64,000 bases of DNA from Compostimonas suwonensis (GCF_002797855.1 NZ_PGFB01000005.1:310001-374000), one strand, 5' to 3'. Positions 40,438 through 49,073 are shown, counted from the stretch's first letter. The notes: generated by a model from the letters alone, not told the origin. Numbers and translations are program-made.

Positions 40438-41727
40438 ATGTCCGCCACACCCCTGGACCCCACCGCCCCCTTGGCGCCGGTGCCCGCGCCCGACGGCGAC
40501 CTCCACCCGATCCGCTCCCGCACCGGGATGGGACGCCTCGGCGTCGCGCTCGGCCTCGCCGGATTCGGGTGGGTGCTCCCGTTCGGAGCATCCACCACCG
40601 TGCTCCTGCCGGCGAAGATCGCCGCGATCGACGAGCCGAACAAGATCGCCCTCGTCGCGACGATCACGATCGCGGGGTCGGTGATCGCCCTGCTGGCGAA
40701 TGTGCTGTTCGGCGCCCTCTCCGACCACACCCGAAGCCGCTTCGGACGCCGCAACCCCTGGCTCATCGGCGGAGGGGTCGCCGCGGGCGTGTTCATGGCG
40801 CTGCTGGCGACCGCGGAGAGCATCCCGATGCTGATCCTCTGGTGGTGCCTCTACCAGATGGCGCAGAACGTGATCATCGCCGCGCTCGTCGCCATCGTCC
40901 CCGACCGGGTCCCGACTCCGCGCCGCGGCACCATCTCCGCCGTCTACGGACTCGGGTGCGTGGTCGGCGCCACCAGCGGCTCCATCCTCGGCGCCAGCTT
41001 CATCGCCGCACCCTCCAGCGGGTTCCTCGCCCTGGCAGTGTTCGTGATCGTGCTTCCTCTAGCGGCCGCACTGATCGCTCCCGACTTCTCGAACAACGAC
41101 GAGCCCCGCAGGAAGCTCACCCGTCGGGAACTGTTCGACACCTTCTCCTTCCCCCGGAAAGCCCCCGACTACTACTGGGCGCTCGTCGGACGCCTGCTGA
41201 TCGTGCTCGGCTACTACATGGTGTCCGGCTACCAGCTCTACATCCTCACCGACCACATGGGCCTGGACGACGCCGCGGCCGCGCAGTTCATCACACTCGC
41301 AGCCCTCGTCAACCTCGCCGCCCTGACCGTCGCAGCTCTTGTGTCCGGGCCGGTGTCCGACCGACTCGGCCGGCGGAAGGCGCCGGTCATCGTGGCGTCC
41401 GTGCTGATCGGCGTGGGCGCGGTGTTCCCCCTGATCGTGGCCGAGCCGTGGACCCTGCTCGTGTTCGCCGTCCTCGGCGGACTCGGCATGGGCGTGTACA
41501 CGTCCGTCGACGCCGCCCTGATGAGCGAGGTCCTCCCCAACGAGGCGAGCCGCGGCAAAGACCTCGGCATCCTCAACATGGCCAACACCGGCGGGCAGAT
41601 CCTCGCCCCTTTCGCCGCGTCCGTCCTGATCGGCGTCGGATTCGGGTTCACCCCGATCTTCATCGTCGCCGCCGCCGTCTGCGCGGTCGGCGCGTTCGCC
41701 ATCGCGCCGATCAAATCAGTACGCTGA
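40438..41727 (+). CDS. MFS transporter, sugar type
   Basis: A 429-residue, 12-helix permease, probably importing the glycoside cleaved by the GH3 enzyme encoded 22 bases upstream. Motif A-like 'GALSDHTRSRFGRRNPWLIGGG' after helix 2 and 'GPVSDRLGRRKAPVIVA' in the second half resemble the sugar-cation symporter/MFS_2-like branch. ATG 40438 has GAGGA at proper distance. The pairing of a cytoplasmic GH3 and a permease under a TetR regulator is a common glycoside-use cassette; the actual sugar is not deducible. Confidence 0.88.
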   Translation: MSATPLDPTAPLAPVPAPDGDLHPIRSRTGMGRLGVALGLAGFGWVLPFGASTTVLLPAKIAAIDEPNKIALVATITIAGSVIALLANVLFGALSDHTRSRFGRRNPWLIGGGVAAGVFMALLATAESIPMLILWWCLYQMAQNVIIAALVAIVPDRVPTPRRGTISAVYGLGCVVGATSGSILGASFIAAPSSGFLALAVFVIVLPLAAALIAPDFSNNDEPRRKLTRRELFDTFSFPRKAPDYYWALVGRLLIVLGYYMVSGYQLYILTDHMGLDDAAAAQFITLAALVNLAALTVAALVSGPVSDRLGRRKAPVIVASVLIGVGAVFPLIVAEPWTLLVFAVLGGLGMGVYTSVDAALMSEVLPNEASRGKDLGILNMANTGGQILAPFAASVLIGVGFGFTPIFIVAAAVCAVGAFAIAPIKSVR

Positions 41728-41787
41728 GACCCCGCGTCCTCGGTGACGGCGAACACAGACCGCCCATCACGGGTCGGAACAGAGAGA

Positions 41788-41803
41788 TGGACTTGACAGT
41801 CCA
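41788..41803. promoter_or_regulatory. Orphan copy of the TGGACTTGACAGTCCA operator
   Basis: A perfect 16-base match to the operator at 42476-42491, located between the stop of the MFS gene and the stop of the convergent TetR gene, where no promoter is needed. It contains TTGACA but no suitable -10 follows. Confidence 0.6.
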
Positions 41804-41832
41804 ATCATTCCAACTCGACCCCGGAGGCACCC

Positions 41833-42456
41833 CTACGTCGACGACGATCCGGGTCGGTGCACCTCGTCGCGGCGAGCGAAACCGCGCAGGTAGTCGAGGG
41901 TCGCGCGGAGAGATGCCTCGAGGTAATTCAGGGTGCCGGTCGCCTTGTCGACCACGGCGCCGCCCTGCAGGGTCGTCACGAACAGTGCCGCCATCGCGTC
42001 GGCGTCCGCGTCCTCACGGAGCAGAGCGGACTCCTTCATAGCCACGAGCCCGCTCGCCAAGCGGGCGTGCCAGGCGGCGAAGTTGGTGCCGAGCAGGGTG
42101 CGCTCGACCGGATCCGGACCGAGGATGCGCCCGGCGAGGGCAGCCACCTCGCAGGCGTCGTCGCGAGCTTGAAGCCGGTGCAGGCGGATGATCTCGTCGA
42201 TCCACCGCTGCCACGCCTCGAAGGTGTCGAGCCGCTCGGTCGACTCGATCGCGAGGCGTTGGATCTGCTGCTCGGTCGCGACCCGGATCAGCTCCTGCTT
42301 TCCTCCGGGGAAGTAGTGGAACAGCTGTCCTTTGCTCGTGCGGGTGGTCGCAAGGATCTCGTCGAGGTTGACCGCCTCCCGGCCTCCGCGCACGAGGACG
42401 TCCACGGCGGCATCCACGATGCGCGTCCTGGTCGCGGCGCCCTTCGCAGTCGTCAT
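41833..42456 (-). CDS. TetR family regulator of the SDR operon
   Basis: A 207-residue repressor with HTH 'TRTRIVDAAVDVLVRGGREAVNLDEILATTRTSKGQLFHYFPGGKQ' and a C-terminal ligand domain typical of the TetR_C group near QacR/YxaF-type proteins. ATG 42456. The 102-base gap to the divergent SDR gene contains two copies of a 16-base dyad (TGGACT-TGAC-AGTCCA and a variant), which should be its operator. A third copy lies beyond its own stop codon. Confidence 0.92.
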   Translation of the reverse strand: MTTAKGAATRTRIVDAAVDVLVRGGREAVNLDEILATTRTSKGQLFHYFPGGKQELIRVATEQQIQRLAIESTERLDTFEAWQRWIDEIIRLHRLQARDDACEVAALAGRILGPDPVERTLLGTNFAAWHARLASGLVAMKESALLREDADADAMAALFVTTLQGGAVVDKATGTLNYLEASLRATLDYLRGFARRDEVHRPGSSST

Positions 42457-42475
42457 AGGACGACCCTACCATTTC

Positions 42476-42524
42476 TGGACTTGACAGTCCATATCTTCGG
42501 GGCCATAGTGGACGCAAGAGTCCA
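42476..42524 (+). promoter_or_regulatory. SDR-operon promoter with two TetR operators
   Basis: Operator 1 is TGGACTTGACAGTCCA (42476-42491) and holds the -35 TTGACA (42481-42486). CATAGT (42504-42509) lies 17 bases on as -10. Operator 2, TGGACGCAAGAGTCCA (42509-42524), covers the expected transcription start. Operators begin 33 bases apart, three helical turns. Confidence 0.75.
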
Positions 42525-42558
42525 GACTTATCGAGCATGTTCAGGAGAACGACACCCC

Positions 42559-43305
42559 ATGACAGTGAAGACGCAGACCGCCCTGGTGACCGGCGCAACG
42601 AACGGAATCGGGAAGGCGATCGCTCTCCGGCTCGCAGCCGACGGGGCGTTCGTCCTGGTACACGGCCGCGACCGTGCCCGTGCCGACGCCGTTGTGGAGC
42701 GGATCCGTGCGGCGGGCGGAACGGCGCAGGCGGTCATCGCGGACCTCGCCGCAGGACCGGATGCCGTCAGGACCCTGGCTGCGGATGCTCTGGCCGTGAA
42801 CGGCGGGGTCGACATCCTCGTGAACAACGCCGCAGCGCTGATCCCCGGCCAGTCGATGCTCGCGGTGACCGATGCTCAGCTCGCCACGGCGCTGGCGGTG
42901 AACGTGGCCGCGCCGATCGTCCTCACCGCCGGGCTGGTCCCGGGGATGAAGGAGCGCGGAACCGGCGTCATCGTGAACATGGGCTCCAACGCGGGAACGG
43001 TCGGCATGGCCCTTGCCGGCCTCTACGGCGCCAGCAAGTCTGCGCTGCATTCCCTGACCCGGTCCTGGGCCGACGAGCTCGCCCCTGCAGGCATCCGCGT
43101 CAACGCGATCGCCCCGGGCCCCACCGTGACCGAGGACAACGCGTCGTATCGGGAGCACCTGGAGGCCCTCACACAGCAGCACCCCGACCGACGCCCCGGC
43201 ACCGCCGACGAGGTCGCCGGCCTGGTCGCGTTCCTCGCCGGCCCCGCCGCCGCGCACATCCACGGGGCGATCATCCCCATCGACGGCGGATCCACGGCCA
43301 TCTGA
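42559..43305 (+). CDS. Short-chain dehydrogenase/reductase (classical)
   Basis: A 248-residue NAD(P)-dependent oxidoreductase: cofactor motif TGATNGIG (TGxxxGxG), 'DILVNNAAAL' (NNAG-type), catalytic Ser in 'VNMGSNAG', YxxxK in YGASKSALHS, and 'RVNAIAPGPTVT'. ATG 42559 with AGGAG ribosome site. The next SDR gene overlaps it by one base (TGATG), so the two are an operon under the TetR repressor at 41833. Substrate unknown; TetR-controlled SDR pairs often handle xenobiotic carbonyls. Confidence 0.92.
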   Translation: MTVKTQTALVTGATNGIGKAIALRLAADGAFVLVHGRDRARADAVVERIRAAGGTAQAVIADLAAGPDAVRTLAADALAVNGGVDILVNNAAALIPGQSMLAVTDAQLATALAVNVAAPIVLTAGLVPGMKERGTGVIVNMGSNAGTVGMALAGLYGASKSALHSLTRSWADELAPAGIRVNAIAPGPTVTEDNASYREHLEALTQQHPDRRPGTADEVAGLVAFLAGPAAAHIHGAIIPIDGGSTAI

Positions 43306-44243
43306 TGACCGAACACGTCACCCCCTGGAACCCGACCACACTGCCCGACGCGCGCGGCAAGACATTCGTCGTCACCGGCGGCAACGCCGGCATCGGCTAC
43401 TTCATCAGCGAACAACTCGCCGGCGCGGGCGCGACCATCGTGCTCGCGTCCCGCAGCGAGGCCAAAGCACGCCTCGCGATGCAAGCCATCACGCAGACCG
43501 TGCCCGACGCACGCCTGGAATACATTCCGCTGGACCTCTCCTCACTCGAGTCCGCCCGCAGCGCGGGCGACCAGATCGGTGCACTCCACCGCGTCGACGG
43601 GCTGATCCTCAACGCCGCCGCACTGACACAGAAGCAGCGCAAAGAGACGACCGACGCACACGAGTTCGTGTTCGGCACCAACCACTACGGCAACGCCCAA
43701 CTGATCGCCGCCGCACTCCCCCACCTCGCCGACACGCCCGGCGCGCGGCTGGTCACGATGGGGAGCGTCGCGCAGCGGATGGGACGCATCCACCTCGACG
43801 ACCTCGAACAGCACCACGAGACGTACCGGGGATTCCGCACCTACGGAACCTCCAAACTCGCCCAGATGCTCTTCGCCCGCGAACTCGACCGCCGACTCCG
43901 CGCCGCGAACAGCACAACAATCAGCCTCATAGCCCACCCCGGCGGCGCGATCGACGGCCTCACCCCCGACCGCGCACCCGCCTTCGAGCACACCGCCCGC
44001 CAACGACGAGGCGCCATCGTGATGCGCCCCTTCGTGCAAGGAAAAGACCACGCAGCCTGGCCCGCCGTCAGAGCCGCCCTCGACCCCGCCGCCCAAGGAG
44101 GACAGCTGTGGGGGCCCGGCTCCGCGACGGGCAGCCGGCCGCCGCGCCTCGACCCGATGCGCGGCGCCTTCACCGACACGCGTCTCGCGCAGGATCTCTG
44201 GGAGCGCACGACGAAGGAGCTGGGCCTCCAGCTGGCCGTCTGA
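43305..44243 (+). CDS. Short-chain dehydrogenase, retinol-dehydrogenase-like
   Basis: A 312-residue SDR of the longer 'RDH/WWOX-like' type: TGGNAGIG cofactor loop, 'DLSSLESARSAGDQ', 'LILNAAAL', 'TMGSVAQ' (catalytic Ser) and YGTSKLAQM (YxxxK). Substrate unknown. ATG 43305 shares its A with the preceding TGA, implying translational coupling. Its 3' end faces an IS3-type fragment and the convergent MFS gene. Confidence 0.9.
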   Translation: MTEHVTPWNPTTLPDARGKTFVVTGGNAGIGYFISEQLAGAGATIVLASRSEAKARLAMQAITQTVPDARLEYIPLDLSSLESARSAGDQIGALHRVDGLILNAAALTQKQRKETTDAHEFVFGTNHYGNAQLIAAALPHLADTPGARLVTMGSVAQRMGRIHLDDLEQHHETYRGFRTYGTSKLAQMLFARELDRRLRAANSTTISLIAHPGGAIDGLTPDRAPAFEHTARQRRGAIVMRPFVQGKDHAAWPAVRAALDPAAQGGQLWGPGSATGSRPPRLDPMRGAFTDTRLAQDLWERTTKELGLQLAV

Positions 44244-44293
44244 GCTCGCCTGCGCTCTGCGACATGCCCTGAGGGCGGGCGGGCTGTCGTGTC

Positions 44294-44404
44294 TTCCTTC
44301 CGGTTGAGGATCTCGATCTGCAGCGATGACCGGAACGACTCCATCATCGCGTTGCCGAGCCCGTCGCCCACGGAACCGGACGAGAGCGACGATCCTGCGG
44401 AGCG
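44294..44404 (-). mobile_element. IS3-family transposase fragment
   Basis: The minus strand reads 'GSVGDGLGNAMMESF' then 'RSSLQIEILNRKE', the region around the last catalytic Glu of IS3-type (DDE) transposases. It is cut off on both sides, with no complete orf and no recognisable terminal repeats within the roughly 280-base gap between the SDR and MFS genes. A relic only. Confidence 0.7.
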
Positions 44405-44526
44405 GATCCTCTCCCACTGGATGCACCTGATTCCCGAGCGCGAACCTCACCGGCATCCAGCCGGGGACCGTCTTCGCGCATCGGGTCCGTCAGACGGCTG
44501 GGTCAGAACCTCCTGGGTGAGGGTGT

Positions 44527-46011
44527 TCATGCGGGAGTCTCGCTCTCCATGTCAGAGTTTTGGGTCGCGGGGTCTTCGGGTGCGCTCTGCGGTACCGGGG
44601 TGGGCTTGCGGAGGAAGAGCGCGAGAACGATGCCGGCGATGCTGATGAACCCGCCGATCCGGAAGGCGGTGTCGACGCCGTCCGCAAGTCCGGAGAGGCC
44701 GTCCGGGGCGACGGTCGCTGTGGACACGACGGTGAACAGCGTGACGAACAGGGCCGTCCCGGCGGCACCGGCGACCTGCTGCAGGGTGTTCACGATCGCG
44801 CTCGCGTGCGGGTAGAGCCTAGGAGCCACGGACCCGAGCGCGGTGGTCATCAGCGGAGTCATCATCAGTGCCGTTCCTATGCTGAGCAGCATGTGGATGG
44901 CGACGACGAGCCAGACCGGGGTGCTCGCACCGAGCGTGGAGAACAGGAACATCACGCCCGTGGCGATCACCGCACCGGGCAGGATCAGCGTGCGCGGGCC
45001 AACCGTGTCGTAGGCCATGCCGATGAAGGGCGCGAGCGCTCCGGAGAGCAGTCCACCGGGGAGCAGCACGAGGCCGGCGACGTAAGCGGGCTCACCGAGC
45101 ACCTGCTGCACGTACAGGGGCAGCAGGATGAGCGACCCGAACAAGGACACCGAGACCGCCACGATCATCGCCGTGGACACCGTGAACAGTCGCTCCGAGA
45201 AGACCCGGACGTCCAGCAGCACCCGATCCGTGTTCCGCAACGCGAGCTGTCGCATCACCAAGGCGAGCAGGGCAAGGGCCCCGATGGTGAGCGGGATCCA
45301 GATCGGGACACCACCTACCTGGCCTGCCTGCTCGCCGATACTGGCCAGCCCATAGATGACGCCGGAGAAGCCGACCGCGGACAGCACCACCGAGAGCACG
45401 TCGAACCGGGCCGGCATCGTCGTAGTCACGTTCCGCAGCCACACAGCACCACCGATCACCGCGAGCACCGCGGCGGGCAGCACCAGGATGAACACCCACT
45501 GCCACCCCAGCGCCGAAACGATCACCCCCGACACCGTTGGTCCAAGTGCGGGCGCCGCCGCGGTGACGATGGTGACCAGACCCATCGTCCGACCACGCCG
45601 CTCGGGAGCCACCAACTGCATGACCGTGGTGAACAGCAACGGGAGCATGATCGAGGTGCCACACGCCTGCACGACGCGGGCGACCAGCAGCACCTCGAAG
45701 GTGGGCGCGAACGCCGCGATCGCCGTGCCGACCGCGAACAGCCCCATCGCCGTGAAGAAGTTCCGACGCAGCGTGAAGCGCTGGAGAAGCACCCCGGTGA
45801 CCGGGATCACGACCGCCATCGTCACCATGAACGCCGTCGTCAACCACTGCGCCTGCGCCGCGGAAACCCCGAAGCCGTCCATGATGTGCGGGATCGCGAC
45901 CCCCATCGCCGTCTCATTCAGCACCACGACGAACGCGGAGACGAGCAGCAGAACGATCGCAGGCCCTGTGCGTGTCGAGGTCGGGGCGGCTGGCGGCGCA
46001 AGGATGGTCAT
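44527..46011 (-). CDS. MFS multidrug exporter (DHA2/EmrB type)
   Basis: A 494-residue, 14-helix proton-drug antiporter: 'LVSAFVVVLNETAMGVAIPHI' (first-helix signature, LNxTxxxVALP-like), motif C 'GPTVSGVIVSALGWQWVFILVLP'. Substrate unknown. ATG 46011 is preferred to one at 46017 because only the former leaves room for the CAGGAG ribosome site. Divergent from the TetR gene at 46083 across a 71-base region with two palindromes, the standard repressor-efflux arrangement. Confidence 0.92.
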   Translation of the reverse strand: MTILAPPAAPTSTRTGPAIVLLLVSAFVVVLNETAMGVAIPHIMDGFGVSAAQAQWLTTAFMVTMAVVIPVTGVLLQRFTLRRNFFTAMGLFAVGTAIAAFAPTFEVLLVARVVQACGTSIMLPLLFTTVMQLVAPERRGRTMGLVTIVTAAAPALGPTVSGVIVSALGWQWVFILVLPAAVLAVIGGAVWLRNVTTTMPARFDVLSVVLSAVGFSGVIYGLASIGEQAGQVGGVPIWIPLTIGALALLALVMRQLALRNTDRVLLDVRVFSERLFTVSTAMIVAVSVSLFGSLILLPLYVQQVLGEPAYVAGLVLLPGGLLSGALAPFIGMAYDTVGPRTLILPGAVIATGVMFLFSTLGASTPVWLVVAIHMLLSIGTALMMTPLMTTALGSVAPRLYPHASAIVNTLQQVAGAAGTALFVTLFTVVSTATVAPDGLSGLADGVDTAFRIGGFISIAGIVLALFLRKPTPVPQSAPEDPATQNSDMESETPA

Positions 46012-46040
46012 CGACATCTCCTGTTACTAAGTGTGGTGTT

Positions 46041-46082
46041 GGTACTAAGTACCTTATTCGTATTGGATGCTAACATAGCATC
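46041..46082. promoter_or_regulatory. Operator candidates between MFS exporter and tetR
   Basis: GGTACTAAGTACC (46041-46053, near-perfect palindrome; ACTAAGT also at 46025-46031) lies on the exporter side. GATGCTA-ACA-TAGCATC (46066-46082, perfect arms) lies immediately before the tetR start and contains TAACAT, a -10 six bases from the ATG. Two different dyads suggest separate control of the two promoters. Confidence 0.6.
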
Positions 46083-46721
46083 ATGGCGCACTATTCCCCG
46101 GCGGAGACTTCTGTCCCCGATCTCCGTGAACGGCGCAGGCGAGAGCTTGCCCGCGCGATCGCGCTCGCCGCGGTGGAGCTGTTCGAGCAGAACGGCTTCC
46201 AGGCCACGACCATCGATGACATCGCCGCGGCCACGGGCATCTCCCGCACCACGTTCTTCCGCCACTGCGCGACGAAGGAGGCGGCTGTCCTCGTCGACGA
46301 CGCGGGCCTCGAAGCGGAACTCCTCTCGGCGGCCGGGTCCGCCAACCCGCAGCGCCCACTCGGCGATCTGGAGGGGGCGTGGGAGCCTATGACCGTCCTC
46401 TTCGATGAGGACCACGAGGGGCACAACAGGTTCCTGCGCGTACGCCGTCTCATGCGGCAGTACCCCGCGCTGCTCGCCGCGGGCCTCGAACGCGATGCCA
46501 GGCTCACCGCGCATCTGGCCGAGCGGCTGACCGAGCACGCCGGCCTGGCACCCCTGGATGCGCACGCCGTCGCCGAGTCGTTCTCGCTTGGGATGCGGCT
46601 GAGTTTCGATGAGTGGGTCCGTGCGGTGGACGCCGAGCCCGAGCACCCCGCGTCGCTCACGGACATCTACACCCGGGTGCGCACCGCGCTGCGCGAGGCG
46701 ATCCAGGAGCCCACCCCATGA
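46083..46721 (+). CDS. TetR family regulator of the MFS exporter
   Basis: A 212-residue repressor with HTH 'RRRELARAIALAAVELFEQNGFQATTIDDIAAATGISRTTFFRHCATKE'; the C-terminal part resembles the MftR-type group. ATG 46083 is six bases after TAACAT, so the mRNA is probably leaderless. It is cotranscribed with a methyltransferase (ATGA overlap at 46718) and divergent from the exporter. Confidence 0.93.
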   Translation: MAHYSPAETSVPDLRERRRRELARAIALAAVELFEQNGFQATTIDDIAAATGISRTTFFRHCATKEAAVLVDDAGLEAELLSAAGSANPQRPLGDLEGAWEPMTVLFDEDHEGHNRFLRVRRLMRQYPALLAAGLERDARLTAHLAERLTEHAGLAPLDAHAVAESFSLGMRLSFDEWVRAVDAEPEHPASLTDIYTRVRTALREAIQEPTP

Positions 46722-47311
46722 CGCACACCTTCGACGAGGCCTACTGGGAAGCGCACTGGGGCAGCGCCGAGGGAGGTGGGATGCCACCGCACCCGGCCCT
46801 CGATACCGAGCTCAGTTCCCTCACTCCCGGCACCGCGCTCGATGCCGGGAGCGGAGAAGGCGCCGAGGCGTTGTGGCTTGCCACACGTGACTGGGAGGTC
46901 ACCGCCGTCGACATCTCCGCCGAAGCCCTTCGACGCGCAGCGTCACGCGCGCCCACGGATGTGCGGTCCGTACGTTGGATCGAGGCCGACCTCACCCGCT
47001 GGGAACCCGAGACGACCTACGACCTCGTCACGACCTTCTACGCGCACCCCACGATTCCACAGGTCGAGTTCTACCGGCGCATCTCCCGCTGGGTGACCCC
47101 CGGCGGGGCGCTGTTCATCGTCGGTCATGCCCACGGTGCTCCGCACGGTGGCCACGGCCACCATCCTGCACAGGCCACTGCCTCTCCGGAGTCGGTCCGT
47201 GCGATGCTCGACGACACCGAGTGGGACCTGCGCACCGCCGAGACCCGCACACGCCACGCCCGCGGCATGACCCTGAACGACATCGTCATCCGGGCGCACC
47301 GGCTGCCCTGA
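46718..47311 (+). CDS. Class I SAM-dependent methyltransferase
   Basis: A 197-residue methyltransferase: 'TALDAGSGEGAEALWLA' (motif I, GxGxG), 'VTAVDIS' (acidic end of strand 2), 'YDLVTTFYAH' (motif IV) and 'GGALFIVGHAHGAPHGGHGHH', a His-rich loop. The latter could bind metal but is not conserved in families I know. The start overlaps the tetR stop (ATGA). A role with the exporter in modifying and expelling a compound is an inference from context. Confidence 0.88.
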   Translation: MTHTFDEAYWEAHWGSAEGGGMPPHPALDTELSSLTPGTALDAGSGEGAEALWLATRDWEVTAVDISAEALRRAASRAPTDVRSVRWIEADLTRWEPETTYDLVTTFYAHPTIPQVEFYRRISRWVTPGGALFIVGHAHGAPHGGHGHHPAQATASPESVRAMLDDTEWDLRTAETRTRHARGMTLNDIVIRAHRLP

Positions 47312-47413
47312 GCCCGCTCCTCAGCAGGAAGTCCGTGCGCGCAAGGGGTCGAGTGCAGGTTCAGCTCCCGAGCCGAACACACAGCCCAGCTCTACTCGCG
47401 CCAGCCGTTCTGC

Positions 47414-47887
47414 TCACTCAGGATGGTGGTCATCCCGCGGCCATGCGGTGACGAATCGGTCGAGGAGCTCGGCAAAGACGCGGGATTCGTCGGGCGTGAA
47501 TCCGGCCAGCGCTTCGGCCACGGCAACCTGGCGGGTGCGGTGCACATCGTTCACGAGCGCCTTGCCCTGCACGGTGAGGCGGATCAGAGCGTAGCGCGAG
47601 TCGTCGGGGTTGGGCTGGCGTTCGATGAGTCCGTCGTCGAGCAACTCGGTCGTCAGCCGACTGGCCCGGGGGCGATCGACGCCGATCGCCTCGCCGATCT
47701 CGGAGATCGCCATCCCTTGCTCGGCATCCTCGAGGGCGTCGAGGTACCGGAAGCGGGCGGCGCTGGCCGGGGAGGCGGCAGCGGGATCGCCGTTCGCCCT
47801 CGTGCGATGCAGGCGGCGTGCTTGCTGGTCCCGGCGGATACGCACGAGCGCTCGTTCGACCACATCCTCCGGCTCGCGCTTCGACAT
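47414..47887 (-). CDS. MarR family regulator
   Basis: A 157-residue winged-helix regulator: 'RFRYLDALEDAEQGMAISEIGEAIGVDRPRASRLTTELLDDGLIERQPNPDDSRYALIRLT' contains the HTH and the DxRy wing motif. ATG 47887 follows a TAGTAT -10 (47900-47895) by seven bases; an in-frame start at 47920 would lie upstream of that promoter. Divergent from another MarR-type gene at 47949, with three palindromes in the 61-base gap. Confidence 0.9.
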   Translation of the reverse strand: MSKREPEDVVERALVRIRRDQQARRLHRTRANGDPAAASPASAARFRYLDALEDAEQGMAISEIGEAIGVDRPRASRLTTELLDDGLIERQPNPDDSRYALIRLTVQGKALVNDVHRTRQVAVAEALAGFTPDESRVFAELLDRFVTAWPRDDHHPE

Positions 47888-47899
47888 GACTGCAATACT

Positions 47900-47959
47900 A
47901 CAACAGTTGTCACTTGACAATCATAAGCCGTGTGAGCAGGATAGTTGTATGAATACAAC
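47900..47959. promoter_or_regulatory. Cluster of palindromes between divergent MarR genes
   Basis: ACAACAGTTGT (47900-47910) sits on the -10 of the leftward gene. TTGTCACTTGACAA (47907-47920) overlaps it. GTTGTATGAATACAAC (47944-47959, perfect arms around GA) overlaps the start codon of the rightward gene. GTTGT/ACAAC half-sites recur, so one regulator may bind throughout. Confidence 0.65.
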
Positions 47960-48383
47960 CGATAGACGGGATCAGCCTCCGATCGGCCTGCTCCTGCGCA
48001 AACTGGACAACCTCGTCAACGAACGGTTCGAGCGAACCCTCGGCACGCGCGACATCACTCGCCGCCAGTGGCAGCTGCTCCACACCCTCGCCGAACGACC
48101 CACCACCCTCGACGCCCTGAACACCGCGGTCGCGCCCTTCCTCGATCAGGCCGCAGGCGAGACGGCGAAACAGCACCTCGACCCGCTCGCGAAACTGGGC
48201 CTGGTCACGTCAACGAGCGATGTGTACGAGCTCACGGGCGCCGGCCGGACCCTGTTCGACAGCTTGGCCGAAGACGTGCAGACGACGCGCGATCTCACCG
48301 TCCGGGGCCTCGCCGACGGCGAGTACGACCGCACCATCGCCAATCTCCAGGCGATGATCGCGAACTTGGAGGACAACGCATGA
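47949..48383 (+). CDS. MarR-like winged-helix protein
   Basis: A 144-residue protein with a MarR-type core: 'LLLRKLDNLVNERFERTLGTRDITRRQWQLLHTLAERPTTLDALN' and then 'LDPLAKLGLVTSTSDVYELTGAG', a recognition helix and a short wing. It lacks the DxR wing motif of its divergent neighbour, so it is a more distant member. ATG 47949 lies inside a 16-base palindrome. The next gene overlaps it in ATGA. Confidence 0.85.
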   Translation: MNTTDRRDQPPIGLLLRKLDNLVNERFERTLGTRDITRRQWQLLHTLAERPTTLDALNTAVAPFLDQAAGETAKQHLDPLAKLGLVTSTSDVYELTGAGRTLFDSLAEDVQTTRDLTVRGLADGEYDRTIANLQAMIANLEDNA

Positions 48384-48814
48384 GCGGCCGCATCCGGTAC
48401 CGCCTCTGGCGCCGCCTCCTCCTCGCCGTCGCCGCAATCGTGCTCTACGCCGCAATCGCGTTCACGCTCGCCGCACTGATCCCCGACGGCTCCTGGCCCG
48501 CCATCGGCGACAACGGGTTCTCCTCCGGCCAGGCGACCGTCGTCCCCGCCCTCAACGTCTTCGTCGCGGGCGCGATCATCCTGGCAATCCTCCAGCCCGT
48601 CCTCCCGACGGCTGCTCGGGTCGTCCTGGACATCCTGCTCGGCATCGCCGCTGCGGCCGCCGGCCCTGGCCTGTCCATCGTGAGTGGCGACAGCACTGCG
48701 GCGGGACTCCTCACGCCCGGCATCCTCGCTCTCGCCGGAGTCGGGATCGTCGTCGCCCTCGCACGCACCGCTATCGCCACACGCGTGACCGGCTCCCCCG
48801 CCACAGCCACCTAG
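48380..48814 (+). CDS. Small membrane protein encoded with MarR-like gene
   Basis: Unrecognised, 144 residues, with about four hydrophobic helices and few charged residues; no catalytic motif. 'PALNVFVAGAIILAILQPVLP' and 'LTPGILALAGVGIVVALARTAIA' are typical. Translation is coupled to the MarR-like gene through an ATGA overlap, so it is its likely target. The roughly 300 bases after its stop hold no gene, only the hairpin at 49036-49073. Confidence 0.82.
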   Translation: MSGRIRYRLWRRLLLAVAAIVLYAAIAFTLAALIPDGSWPAIGDNGFSSGQATVVPALNVFVAGAIILAILQPVLPTAARVVLDILLGIAAAAAGPGLSIVSGDSTAAGLLTPGILALAGVGIVVALARTAIATRVTGSPATAT

Positions 48815-49035
48815 TCCAGCGCCACCCGCCAACCGGGGCCGGCCCCGGGCATCCCCTGTGGCGATGCGGCTTGCGCAGCCTCACGGTCCTGACCACAACC
48901 CTCGGGCGCTCCGCGGCATCGGCTAAGCGGGCCGAGCATGCGAATACCCCGGGTCAATGCGACGAGCGTGTTGATCGATGACTGCGCCAGGAGCTCGCCC
49001 CTCCTGTTCTTGTTCTGTCGGAGAAGGCACAAAAA

Positions 49036-49073
49036 GAGGCCCGGATCTGCAGAAACGTGCAGATCCGGGCCTC
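49036..49073 (-). terminator. Terminator of nrdHIEF
   Basis: A perfect 16-bp stem (arms 49036-49051 and 49058-49073) with loop GAAACG, followed on the minus strand by CTTTTTG. It begins 38 bases past the nrdF stop. It is the clearest Rho-independent terminator in the window. Confidence 0.9.
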
